This document shows, piece by piece, positions 1-5,674 of a stretch of DNA of 5,674 nt. The notes beneath the pieces were generated by a model. That model searched no databases. It worked only from the letters and a program-made list of their open reading frames with translations, and was not told the DNA's origin. The stretch's first letter is position 1. Each line of letters opens with the position of its first letter. Made by a program: the position numbers and the translations under genes. The DNA is from an uncultured Porphyromonadaceae bacterium. GTDB taxonomy: Bacteria; Bacteroidota; Bacteroidia; Bacteroidales; Muribaculaceae. The DNA is taken from positions 1-5,674 of the forward strand of contig CAJMDR010000155.1 of the NCBI GenBank assembly GCA_905212215.1, read 5' to 3'.

Positions 1-782
1 GGTTCGAGCGTGCGGAGCCTGACGCTCTGCCCGTCGGTAATGGACTGGTTGGAGGCGATACAGGCTGAAATGGTGTTCTTGAAATTCGTGCGCTTGGTTC
101 CGACTGCGGTTGAGAACGAGCGGGCATTATCAGCTGAGGCACTGAGAGAAGACACCACGTTTCGGTTTACCTGATTGACAGGCATGACCTCACGTTCCTT
201 CTCCGGCTCATCGACAATAACCGCCTGCTGGCCTCCGCCGGTGCCGAGATACTGCGCCGCCAGCTTATAGGACTGTTCCATCAGCTCCATCTCGTTGGGC
301 TGCTGGACCTGCTGCTGTGCCATCAGGTTCTGAGCCTCCAGCTCGTCGATGCGGGCTTGAAGTTCAGCAACCTGCGTAGCCTCGGTGTTCTCCGGGATGA
401 AGAAGTCATCAAGTGAGGCCTGTACTTCCTGATATGCCAGATTTGAAGCCTCAACCATATTGGGTTGAGTCTCTTCCCGGACTTTGGGAACAGAATCCAC
501 AAGCGGGATACTTTCTGCCGTAACATTGATTGTGTCCTTCTGCGTGGCGTAGGCGTCTCGTTTGTCGCTGACAATCTCCTTCGCGTCAGGCTCCGGCATA
601 TTCTGGTTGAAACCACTTGTCTGGGTAACGGCTCCATCGCCGAAACTGTCGAATATCAGCCATAGGATAATGCCGGTAGTGAGAAACATCGCGGGGAAAG
701 CCACGAGATATTTCATCCGCATCTTCCGCTCCGCTTCGGTAGTGGGTCTTCTGAGTTTATTCCATAGCGTCTTCAGATCCAT
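1..782 (-). CDS. traM: Conjugative transposon protein TraM, VirB10-like, 5' part (runs off the window)
   Basis: TraM is the VirB10-like part of the Bacteroidales conjugation machine. It is anchored in the inner membrane and reaches through the periplasm to the outer-membrane core. I translated this frame by hand: it is open from an ATG at 780-782 to the window edge, giving 260 codons plus two bases. Residues 1-24 are basic and cytoplasmic, and 25-44 form one membrane segment. A polar periplasmic stretch follows, with a likely coiled coil at about 136-175 that includes a Gln-rich patch (QQQVQQ). From about residue 235 the sequence resembles the conserved C-terminal domain of the family (ITDGQSVRLRTLE). 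Family members are usually about 400-450 aa, so the rest of that domain lies outside the window. The start lies 26 nt inside traL, in another frame. Only a weak GGA precedes it. Later in-frame Met codons at residues 21 and 23 are possible starts but would remove the conserved basic N-terminus. Identification rests on the sequence resemblance and on position after traL. Confidence 0.94.
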   Translation of the reverse strand, partial: MDLKTLWNKLRRPTTEAERKMRMKYLVAFPAMFLTTGIILWLIFDSFGDGAVTQTSGFNQNMPEPDAKEIVSDKRDAYATQKDTINVTAESIPLVDSVPKVREETQPNMVEASNLAYQEVQASLDDFFIPENTEATQVAELQARIDELEAQNLMAQQQVQQPNEMELMEQSYKLAAQYLGTGGGQQAVIVDEPEKEREVMPVNQVNRNVVSSLSASADNARSFSTAVGTKRTNFKNTISACIASNQSITDGQSVRLRTLE

Positions 783-1071
783 AGAAAATTTCCGGTGTTG
801 GGTTATCGCCATTTTCGGGCATCGGCATCTGCTTTATGGTGCCGAAGTCGGGATTGCTATGCACCCCGTTGTAGATGTTATAGATTGACTTGCCGAAGAC
901 AAAGAGAGCGAGCAAGGCAAACAGGACAAAAGCTATCGCCACTATCCTAAACCGCTTCTGCGGAGGTATGTCGTCGCATTTGCGACGAACATACTCCAAT
1001 GCGCTCTCTTTGCGGCAGGACACCTTATTATAAAGGAGTCCTATCTTCTCTTTCAGAGTTTTGAGATTCAT
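757..1071 (-). CDS. traL: Conjugative transposon protein TraL (DUF3989-type small membrane protein)
   Basis: This 104-aa protein matches the small one-pass membrane proteins (TraL, DUF3989) found between TraK and TraM in Bacteroidales conjugative transposons. The N-terminal ~41 residues are basic and hold two Cys (19 and 32). A single membrane segment spans about 42-60. The short C-terminal tail is polar and Pro-rich (PMPENGDNPTPE) and is probably periplasmic by the positive-inside rule. Its precise role in the channel is not established; it is presumed to be an inner-membrane component working beside TraK and TraM. The ATG overlaps the traK stop in an ATGA arrangement, and an A-rich run precedes it instead of a Shine-Dalgarno sequence. 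Its last 26 nt, including the TAA, overlap the start of traM, which suggests coupled translation. Length is normal for the family. Confidence 0.92.
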   Translation of the reverse strand: MNLKTLKEKIGLLYNKVSCRKESALEYVRRKCDDIPPQKRFRIVAIAFVLFALLALFVFGKSIYNIYNGVHSNPDFGTIKQMPMPENGDNPTPEIFYGSEDAME

Positions 1072-1697
1072 TTTTTTATTGTCAGTATATCTTTGTTTTC
1101 GATTACGGTGAAGTTCTCGATAATGAATCCGTTGGGATTGTCGTCGGAGCGGCCGGAGTTTTTCAGCTTGCAGCTGCTGACCAGCGTTCTCTCGGTGACA
1201 TTGCTCTGGCGGATAATCATCTGCTTTGCATAAGTTCTCACATCGTAGGGATAGTTGGTGAAGTTCACCACCACACTATCGACCTTCAGCACCTGATTGA
1301 TGTTGCCGGCGATAATGCGGTTATAGTACCCCTGCTCCGTGAAGTCCCGGTAGTAGTTGTAGGCACTCTTGTCGGCGAGCAACAGGGCCCGGCTGACATT
1401 GTGCTCGATGGCGGACTTCTCTGGCGAAAGTGTGAAGAACAGTTCATGAAAGCGTCGCACATGTTCGCGAGCTTCCGCCGGACGATTCTGCTCCATATCC
1501 TGCGACAAGGCAAGCATCAGGGACTTGCCGTTGTCAAGGACATAGATTTTCTCACGCTGCTTTTCGGCGAAGTTGAGAGACAGCACTACAGAGGCAACCG
1601 CCACCACAGCGCAGAGACTCACGAAAACAATGCCGAAAAGCCGTATCTGCCGGAACGAGGATTCGATGTTTTTCAGTGATTTGAATTCCATTTTCAT
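1068..1697 (-). CDS. traK: Conjugative transposon protein TraK, VirB8-like
   Basis: TraK is the VirB8-like inner-membrane assembly factor of Bacteroidales conjugation systems. It has a short cytoplasmic tail, one membrane helix and a periplasmic domain. Here the tail is residues 1-19, the helix about 20-42, and the periplasmic domain the remaining ~165 residues. Blocks recognisable for the family are KIYVLDNGKSLMLALSQD (50-67), the EAREHVRRFHELFFTLSP block (75-92), LADKSAYNYY (107-116) and SNVTERTL (165-172). The 209-aa length is full size. The first ATG (1695-1697) lies 1 nt after the traJ TAA. A second in-frame ATG two codons later (1689-1691) gives MEFKSLKNIE, the N-terminus usual for TraK, and may be the true start. 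The gene ends in an ATGA overlap with traL, so the two are probably co-translated. Confidence 0.95.
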   Translation of the reverse strand: MKMEFKSLKNIESSFRQIRLFGIVFVSLCAVVAVASVVLSLNFAEKQREKIYVLDNGKSLMLALSQDMEQNRPAEAREHVRRFHELFFTLSPEKSAIEHNVSRALLLADKSAYNYYRDFTEQGYYNRIIAGNINQVLKVDSVVVNFTNYPYDVRTYAKQMIIRQSNVTERTLVSSCKLKNSGRSDDNPNGFIIENFTVIENKDILTIKK

Positions 1698-1698
1698 A

Positions 1699-2712
1699 TT
1701 ACTTCAGAAGTTTCCCGACACGACCTGTCACGTTTCCGGCCACGGATCCGGCGACACCAGCCACGGCAGAGCCGCCCTGCATACCCACAGAGTTTATATG
1801 TCTGCCATAAGCGCCCATACCGCCACCGGCCTGAATAATCCAGCCTGCCACAGTAGGGATTGTGAAGTATCCGATGATACCGATAATCATAAATATCGTG
1901 TAGCAAGTATTTGAACTATCGAGATTTACATTGGGATTATTGGTCAACTCGGATATGTCGTTCTGGAGCATCAGCACCTGTATTTTCGCCAATATAGTCG
2001 AAAACAGGTCAGCGACCGGAAGCCATAGATATGTCTGTATATATCGCTGAATCCACATCGTCAGTGTTGACTGGAACCCGTCCCAAACCGATATGGCGAA
2101 GGCAATGGGTCCGAGTATCGCCAAGACTATGAGAAAGAATGTCCTTATCGTGTCGATGGTAAGCGAGGCCGCCTGAAAGAGCATCTCCAGAAGTTCGCGG
2201 AAGAAGTTTTGAATGGCTTTCTTCACTTTATACATCCCACGCTCGATATACATTCCGGCTGCGGTGCCGATTTCCGTCACTCCAAGCTCATCTATCTGCC
2301 GGTCAAACTCCGCATCATCCACGAGGTAGGCTGTCGATGGATCATTCATCATGGCCTCATACTCCAGCCTGTCTTTCTCCTCGCGGTAATGCTGCATATC
2401 GAGTGTCTGACCTTCGAGCATCGTTGCCGTTCCCTGAACAATAGGCTGCATCACCGAATTGATGGTGCCGAGTACGATTGTCGGAAAGAACATTATGCAC
2501 ATTCCGATGGCGAAAGGACGCAACAACGGAAACACATCCACCGGCTCTGCGGCGGCAAGCGATTTCCAGATACGGACCGCCACATAGAACAGTGCGCCGA
2601 GTCCGGCTATCGCCTGAGCCACTCCTGCCATGTCGCTGCACAGCGGCATCATCTCGTCATATAGCGAGCGGAGGACGGTGTGCAGGTTGTCAAAATCTAT
2701 CGCGCAAAGCAT
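1699..2712 (-). CDS. traJ: Conjugative transposon protein TraJ, VirB6-like multi-pass membrane protein
   Basis: TraJ is the polytopic inner-membrane component of the Bacteroidales mating apparatus. It is regarded as the VirB6/TrbL-like channel subunit. The 337-aa product shows hydrophobic segments at about 29-47, 66-84, 190-210 and 272-295, with a further amphipathic or membrane stretch near 222-245. A long charged loop (about 105-165, e.g. REEKDRLEYEAMM) separates the second and third segments. The C-terminus from about 295 is rich in Gly, Ala and Ser, as in other VirB6-like proteins. The N-terminal block AIDFDNLHTVLRSLYDEMMP (4-23) and LLRPFAIGMCIMFFP (63-77) fit TraJ. The gene starts 5 nt after the traI TAA and ends 1 nt before traK. 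No clear Shine-Dalgarno sequence precedes the ATG. Assignment to TraJ is firm; the channel role is inferred from family comparison. Confidence 0.95.
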   Translation of the reverse strand: MLCAIDFDNLHTVLRSLYDEMMPLCSDMAGVAQAIAGLGALFYVAVRIWKSLAAAEPVDVFPLLRPFAIGMCIMFFPTIVLGTINSVMQPIVQGTATMLEGQTLDMQHYREEKDRLEYEAMMNDPSTAYLVDDAEFDRQIDELGVTEIGTAAGMYIERGMYKVKKAIQNFFRELLEMLFQAASLTIDTIRTFFLIVLAILGPIAFAISVWDGFQSTLTMWIQRYIQTYLWLPVADLFSTILAKIQVLMLQNDISELTNNPNVNLDSSNTCYTIFMIIGIIGYFTIPTVAGWIIQAGGGMGAYGRHINSVGMQGGSAVAGVAGSVAGNVTGRVGKLLK

Positions 2713-2717
2713 AAGTG

Positions 2718-3356
2718 TTACCAGTATTTTTCGGAGCCGTCACCATAGAGACTGATGACACGTTGGGTATCAGCTTTTTTCTTTGCCCGCAGGTATGACA
2801 CAGAGATGTTTTTATTGGTATAATAGGCAGTGAGGTTCTTCAGCCTTTTCATCTCCTTGTAGCAGTCATCCACAACGTCCATCCTATCCTTGTCGGTCAT
2901 GCTTAATGTGGTGATATTTACTACCTGCTTCAAGTCGGACAGCACTCCGTTTGCTTCTTCAAGAATCCTTGTGTAGCCGGAGGCGATTGCCGAGAGTTCC
3001 GCACTTGTGAAGTTCGGGTCTGTCAGCATCTTCTGGAAATTGTTGACGTAATATCCGGAGATATTGCCGAGCATCAGGATTGTCTGCTGCACCTTGCGGG
3101 CGTCGCGGACAAGGTTGTTGACCGACTGAAGGGCATCATAATACTTCTTCGCCTGCTGGTAAATCTTGACAGTTTCCTGAAAATTCTTTACCATGTTCGT
3201 CGCCGTCGTTGACTCCTGAACAAGTGATTTGGAGTTGTTTACGATACTTTGGGCGATGTTCGACGGGTCGATTACCGTCCACTGGGCGGAGGCTCGGTTT
3301 GCTCCGAAGAGCAGAACCATAGCCAGCACCGCGATGATTGTTTTGAGATGTTTCAT
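2718..3356 (-). CDS. traI: Conjugative transposon protein TraI, secreted VirB5/TrbJ-like (DUF4141 type)
   Basis: This 212-aa protein matches the TraI (DUF4141) proteins of Bacteroidales conjugative transposons; it is not the unrelated F-plasmid TraI relaxase. It starts with a clear signal peptide: a basic MKHLK, a hydrophobic core at about 6-18, and a likely cut after Ala24 (RASA|QW). The mature part is mostly helical. It begins with VIDPSNIAQSIVN (28-40), which resembles the D-P-x-N-hydrophobic-A-Q signature near the mature N-terminus of VirB5/TrbJ pilus-associated proteins. A long helical stretch with coiled-coil character runs from about 45 to 110. One Cys is present in the mature part (165). 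The product is therefore probably periplasmic or surface-exposed and may help pilus assembly or mate contact; that role is inference from VirB5. The ATG directly follows the TGA of the upstream 165-aa gene with no gap. Length is full size. Confidence 0.92.
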   Translation of the reverse strand: MKHLKTIIAVLAMVLLFGANRASAQWTVIDPSNIAQSIVNNSKSLVQESTTATNMVKNFQETVKIYQQAKKYYDALQSVNNLVRDARKVQQTILMLGNISGYYVNNFQKMLTDPNFTSAELSAIASGYTRILEEANGVLSDLKQVVNITTLSMTDKDRMDVVDDCYKEMKRLKNLTAYYTNKNISVSYLRAKKKADTQRVISLYGDGSEKYW

Positions 3357-3854
3357 TCAGCTTGATCTTTTTGCTTGATTTTCTTTTCTGATGGCTTCTA
3401 AAGCCAACTCATCTTCTTCCCACATAAGATGGGTGTCATAGTAGAATTTATGGGAACGAGCGTCTTGGACGAATCTGTCATTCTCCCATTCAAGAATCGG
3501 CTCTTCGGTTTCATCATCAGGCTCTTCCGTAATATCAACCGCATCTCCTTCAAGGATCATCTCTACGATTTTGCCGTTTCGTATGATGTAGAACTCCCTG
3601 TCCGATTCGCCTTTATGAATAGAATAAATTTTAGATTTTGAATCTCCGTTCTTGCCGGTGTGGTACAGATACATCACAAATCCAAACCATTCGTATCTTA
3701 CTGAAAATTCCAGATCTGATTTGAGGCTGTACCATTCTCCTAACAGCACGGCACGAGGATCATCTTTCCAGTTCCTCTTTTTCTTCTGTTCGAGTTTATT
3801 AGCGATTTTGTCGCTGAGTAGCTCGGCCAGATTGTCAATTTCATGTTCAGTCAT
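3357..3854 (-). CDS. Acidic 165-aa protein between traG and traI, possibly DUF3876-like
   Basis: The function of this gene is unknown. The product has no signal peptide, no membrane segment and no Cys. Residues 1-26 look like a charged helix ending in QKKKR. The middle (about 36-108) alternates short hydrophobic and polar stretches, as in a beta-rich fold. It opens with LLGEWYSLKSDL, a G-x-W motif often seen at the start of small beta-barrel domains, and closes with KIVEMILEGDAVDI. This layout recalls DUF3876 proteins, which I remember at this site in related transposons, but I could not verify that. A strongly acidic tail follows (109-123, TEEPDDETEEPILEW), then an aromatic, charged C-terminus ending in RKENQAKRSS. 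The frame stays open upstream to 3980. I chose the ATG at 3852-3854 because it comes 11 nt after the previous stop and follows an A-rich run, and because the upstream residues overlap a better-supported gene. Base composition is lower in GC than the flanks: about 35-37% in the lines at 3361, 3601 and 3661. Confidence 0.82.
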   Translation of the reverse strand: MTEHEIDNLAELLSDKIANKLEQKKKRNWKDDPRAVLLGEWYSLKSDLEFSVRYEWFGFVMYLYHTGKNGDSKSKIYSIHKGESDREFYIIRNGKIVEMILEGDAVDITEEPDDETEEPILEWENDRFVQDARSHKFYYDTHLMWEEDELALEAIRKENQAKRSS

Positions 3855-3865
3855 TGGCGTTTTTG

Positions 3866-4000
3866 TCAGTTGAGTTTTGAGGCGAAGCCTCCGATTATCT
3901 TCACTCCCACATAGAGCAGGAGCAAAGGGAATGTTATTAGGGAAATTAGACCGATGAACAGACCGGCCAAGACCAGCCATAGAACATAGAGGACTTTCAT
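3866..4000 (-). CDS. 44-aa hydrophobic membrane protein
   Basis: This is a very small hydrophobic protein of unknown function. After MKVLY the sequence is almost continuously hydrophobic from about residue 4 to 33, long enough for one long helix or a tight two-helix hairpin with Pro25 near the turn. It ends in a short basic tail (KIIGGFASKLN). There is no lipobox Cys and no obvious signal-peptide cut, so it probably stays in the inner membrane. Its ATG overlaps the TGA of the 62-aa gene in an ATGA arrangement, and its own TGA lies 11 nt before the 165-aa gene. This tight spacing supports a real gene in the operon. A longer upstream reading in the same frame (to 4204) exists, but its extra residues are polar and read through the 62-aa gene in a shadow frame, so I rejected it. 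It may be a small structural subunit or an accessory such as an exclusion factor; neither is shown. Confidence 0.72.
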   Translation of the reverse strand: MKVLYVLWLVLAGLFIGLISLITFPLLLLYVGVKIIGGFASKLN

Positions 4001-4185
4001 TGTGGCATAAGAGTGTGAAACAGGTGTATCATATTGGAGAATACCTCCACGATAAAAGGCTTTGTATATTGTACGACCTTGTATGCCAGCACAAATGCGG
4101 CAGATACGACAGCGATGCCAATGAGAAAAAGGATTGCTCCTGTCATCACTCCGAGTATCGGATGGAACACTTTGGGAATCTTCAT
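3997..4185 (-). CDS. 62-aa single-pass membrane protein downstream of traG
   Basis: This small membrane protein has no function I can name. A short basic N-terminus (MKIPKVFHP) leads into a hydrophobic segment at about 10-35 (GVMTGAILFLIGIAVVSAAF is its core). A mildly amphipathic tail of about 25 residues follows and ends in HLFHTLMPQ. There is no Cys and no clear cleavage site, so a bitopic inner-membrane protein is likely. The ATG overlaps the traG TGA in an ATGA arrangement. Unusually for this operon, an AAGGAGG sequence lies 4 nt upstream of it, inside the last codons of traG. The gene is also coupled by ATGA to the 44-aa gene downstream. Both features argue that it is translated. It sits where traH lies in named Bacteroidales transposons, but I cannot confirm homology and leave the symbol empty. 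Confidence 0.78.
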   Translation of the reverse strand: MKIPKVFHPILGVMTGAILFLIGIAVVSAAFVLAYKVVQYTKPFIVEVFSNMIHLFHTLMPQ

Positions 4186-5674
4186 AGTGCCTCCTTCCGC
4201 TCATTTGCGAGTAACTTTATTGCAGACTCCGTATCGCCACCAAGTTGCTTCGCCTTGTTGAGCACCTGAATCTTCTCCGTCTCCTCAGTGGTGTAGCAGA
4301 GGTATTCCTCGGTCGATACTTCTGTTGCATAGACCACAGACTGAGTGCCACCGAGACCAATCCACACCTCTTTGTAGAGCCGGTTAGGATTATTTGCCAT
4401 ATTGATACTGAGTATCTGGCTTTTTTCCTTATCGGTCAGACCCAACAGCTCCTGTATCTGGTCGAAGCGGTTCATGTACTTGCGCTGGTCGAGCAAAATC
4501 TTACAGTCGGAGTTGTTGATGATGGTCTCTTTGACAATGGGGCTGGAGATTATATCATCTACCTCCTGAGTAACCACCACAGCTTCACCGAAATACTTTC
4601 TGACCGTCTTAAACAGATACTTCATATAGTCTGCCATGTTTGCGGTAGAAAGTGCCTTCCATGCCTCTTCCACGATTATCATCTTGCGGATGCCCTTTAA
4701 CCGTCTCATCTTGTTGATGAAAGCCTCCATAATGATGATGGTGACAACGGGGAAAAGTTCCCGATTGTCCTTCACCTGATCAATCTCGAAGACCACGAAC
4801 CGCTTGTTGAGCAGGTCGATGTTCTCCTTGGAATTCAGCAGAAAGTCATAGCGTCCGCCGTGATAGTATTGGCGTAGCGTCGTGAGGAAATTGTCAATGT
4901 CGAAGTCCTGTTTGTAGATGGGTATTGGGCGGTTAGCCATTTCAGCCCGGTACTCGTCGCGCATAAATTCGTAGAACGAATTGAAACACGGGATAATATC
5001 GCGGTCTTTCGCCATCTTGTCGAGGAACATCGCCAGTGCGGAACCGAGTTCACCGCTCTCTGTTTTGGTCACTCTCTCGTCCTCCGCTTTCCACAGGGTC
5101 AGGAGCAGGGTCTTTATGGAGTCGCGTTTCTCCACATCGAAGATGCCGTCATCAGTAAAAAACGGGTTGAATGAAATCGGCTTGTCATCGGTATAGGTAT
5201 AGTAAATACCATCTTCGCCATGAGTCTTATTATGAATAAGGTTGCATAGCCCTTCGTATGAATTACCCGTGTCAATCAGCAAGACATGAGTATTTTGTTC
5301 ATAATACTGACGCACCAGATGATTGGTGAAGAATGACTTACCGGAACCTGACGGACCAAGAATGAACTTGTTGCGGTTGGTAGTAACACCTTTCTTCATC
5401 GGCTCGTCCGATATGTCAAGGTGTAGCGGCTTACCAGTCAGTCTATCGACCATCTTTATTCCGAATGGAGACAATGATGAGCGATAATTTGTCTCGGCGG
5501 TGAAGAAACAGGCGGCAGGCTCAATGAAAGTATAGAACGATTCTTCGGCAGGGAAGTCGGCCTCGTTGCCTGGCATTGCAGACCAAAACAGTGTCGGGCA
5601 ATCGATGGTGTTGTGCCGTGGCATACAGCCCATTGTCGCCAACTGACCACCGACATCATTCTTGATGCGTCGCA
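4182..5674 (-). CDS. traG: Conjugation ATPase TraG, VirB4-like, C-terminal part (runs off the window)
   Basis: TraG of Bacteroidales conjugative transposons is the VirB4-type ATPase that powers assembly and transport at the inner membrane; it is not the VirD4-like TraG of RP4. The frame is open from the window edge to the TGA at 4182-4184, about 496 codons. The family is usually over 800 aa, so the N-terminal ~40% lies outside. A TTG at 5640-5642 is not the start, because coding continues upstream with RRIKNDVGGQ. Counting from that TTG codon as 1, the Walker A motif is GPSGSGKS at 96-103 (bases 5334-5357). A Walker B-like strand MIIVEEAW is at 321-328 (4659-4682), and the downstream VVVTQEVDDI at 356-364 fits the sensor-like motif of VirB4 ATPases. 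Upstream, residues 31-71 (PAEESFYTFI; LSPFGIKMVDRLTGKP) are typical of TraG. The gene overlaps the 62-aa gene by ATGA. All visible motifs are intact. Confidence 0.96.
   Translation of the reverse strand, partial: RRIKNDVGGQLATMGCMPRHNTIDCPTLFWSAMPGNEADFPAEESFYTFIEPAACFFTAETNYRSSLSPFGIKMVDRLTGKPLHLDISDEPMKKGVTTNRNKFILGPSGSGKSFFTNHLVRQYYEQNTHVLLIDTGNSYEGLCNLIHNKTHGEDGIYYTYTDDKPISFNPFFTDDGIFDVEKRDSIKTLLLTLWKAEDERVTKTESGELGSALAMFLDKMAKDRDIIPCFNSFYEFMRDEYRAEMANRPIPIYKQDFDIDNFLTTLRQYYHGGRYDFLLNSKENIDLLNKRFVVFEIDQVKDNRELFPVVTIIIMEAFINKMRRLKGIRKMIIVEEAWKALSTANMADYMKYLFKTVRKYFGEAVVVTQEVDDIISSPIVKETIINNSDCKILLDQRKYMNRFDQIQELLGLTDKEKSQILSINMANNPNRLYKEVWIGLGGTQSVVYATEVSTEEYLCYTTEETEKIQVLNKAKQLGGDTESAIKLLANERKEAL
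4190..4196 (-). promoter_or_regulatory. Strong Shine-Dalgarno sequence for the 62-aa gene
   Basis: On the minus strand AAGGAGG occurs 4 nt before the ATG at 4183-4185, within the final Lys-Glu-Ala codons of traG. It is a full anti-16S match and the only strong one before any of the starts visible in this window. The other starts have A-rich or weak leaders, as is usual in Bacteroidota. Here it supports the start of the 62-aa gene and suggests re-initiation after traG. The overlap with the conserved KEA coding could also make it accidental. Confidence 0.5.

Noticed and set aside
323..888. Open frames on both strands near the traM start (minus 323-637; plus 465-665 and 562-888).
   Set aside because: The continuous traM frame, which fits a known family and is open to the window edge, accounts for this stretch. 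The others are low-complexity, Arg- or Ser-rich shadows.
2209..2664. Plus-strand open frame of 151 aa opposite traJ.
   Set aside because: It is antisense to the conserved traJ, rich in His, Arg and Cys as shadow frames tend to be, and has no domain I recognise.
3855..3980. In-frame upstream extension of the 165-aa gene to an ATG at 3980, giving a 207-aa protein.
   Set aside because: The extra 42 residues overlap most of the 44-aa membrane gene in another frame and look like a shadow of it. The ATG at 3854 fits the operon spacing far better.
3866..4204. A 112-aa version of the 44-aa gene starting at 4204.
   Set aside because: The extra N-terminal part reads across the 62-aa gene in a shadow frame and has Arg-, His- and Ser-rich, non-protein-like composition. 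The ATG at 4000 has a perfect ATGA overlap with the previous stop.
4245..4700. Plus-strand open frame of 151 aa opposite traG.
   Set aside because: It lies wholly antisense to the conserved ATPase domain of traG, with no leader or context of its own. It is best explained as a mirror of the coding bias.
5640..5642. TTG as a start codon for TraG.
   Set aside because: The same frame continues upstream to the window edge with residues typical of TraG, so the TTG encodes an internal Leu.
1..5674. Possible promoter, terminator, tRNA, CRISPR or insertion-sequence features in the junctions.
   Set aside because: The largest gap between genes is 11 nt. No hairpin with a T-run, no direct or inverted repeats and no -7/-33 type promoter could be supported by reading.

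Overview
The window is one unbroken, minus-strand block of conjugation genes of the type carried by conjugative transposons (ICEs) of Bacteroidales, the CTnDOT-like tra operon. The evidence is the family resemblance of the six larger products and their order, traG-traI-traJ-traK-traL-traM. This order is the hallmark of these elements in Bacteroides, Parabacteroides, Prevotella and relatives, so a gut or oral Bacteroidota host is likely. The species cannot be told from this window. Only one of the nine starts has a clear Shine-Dalgarno sequence, which also fits Bacteroidota.

Transcription runs from high to low coordinates. From the right edge: the C-terminal ~496 codons of the VirB4-like ATPase TraG (4182-5674, cut by the window edge); two small membrane proteins of 62 aa (3997-4185) and 44 aa (3866-4000); a 165-aa soluble acidic protein (3357-3854); TraI, a secreted VirB5/TrbJ-like protein (2718-3356); TraJ, a VirB6-like multi-pass membrane protein (1699-2712); TraK, VirB8-like (1068-1697); TraL, a small one-pass membrane protein (757-1071); and the first ~260 codons of TraM, VirB10-like (1-782, cut by the window edge).

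The genes are packed with 4-nt ATGA overlaps, a 26-nt overlap (traL/traM), abutting ends, or gaps of at most 11 nt. No promoter, terminator, RNA gene, repeat or mobile-element boundary was seen. The block therefore looks like the interior of one long polycistronic unit.

The products fit one machine. TraG supplies ATP-driven energy at the inner membrane. TraJ, TraK and TraL form the inner-membrane part. TraI is exported to the periplasm or pilus side. TraM spans from the inner membrane towards the outer-membrane core.

The least explained part is the three-gene insert between traG and traI (3357-4185), where traH lies in named elements. It is the main place to look for something undescribed. 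The rest is a well-known system.
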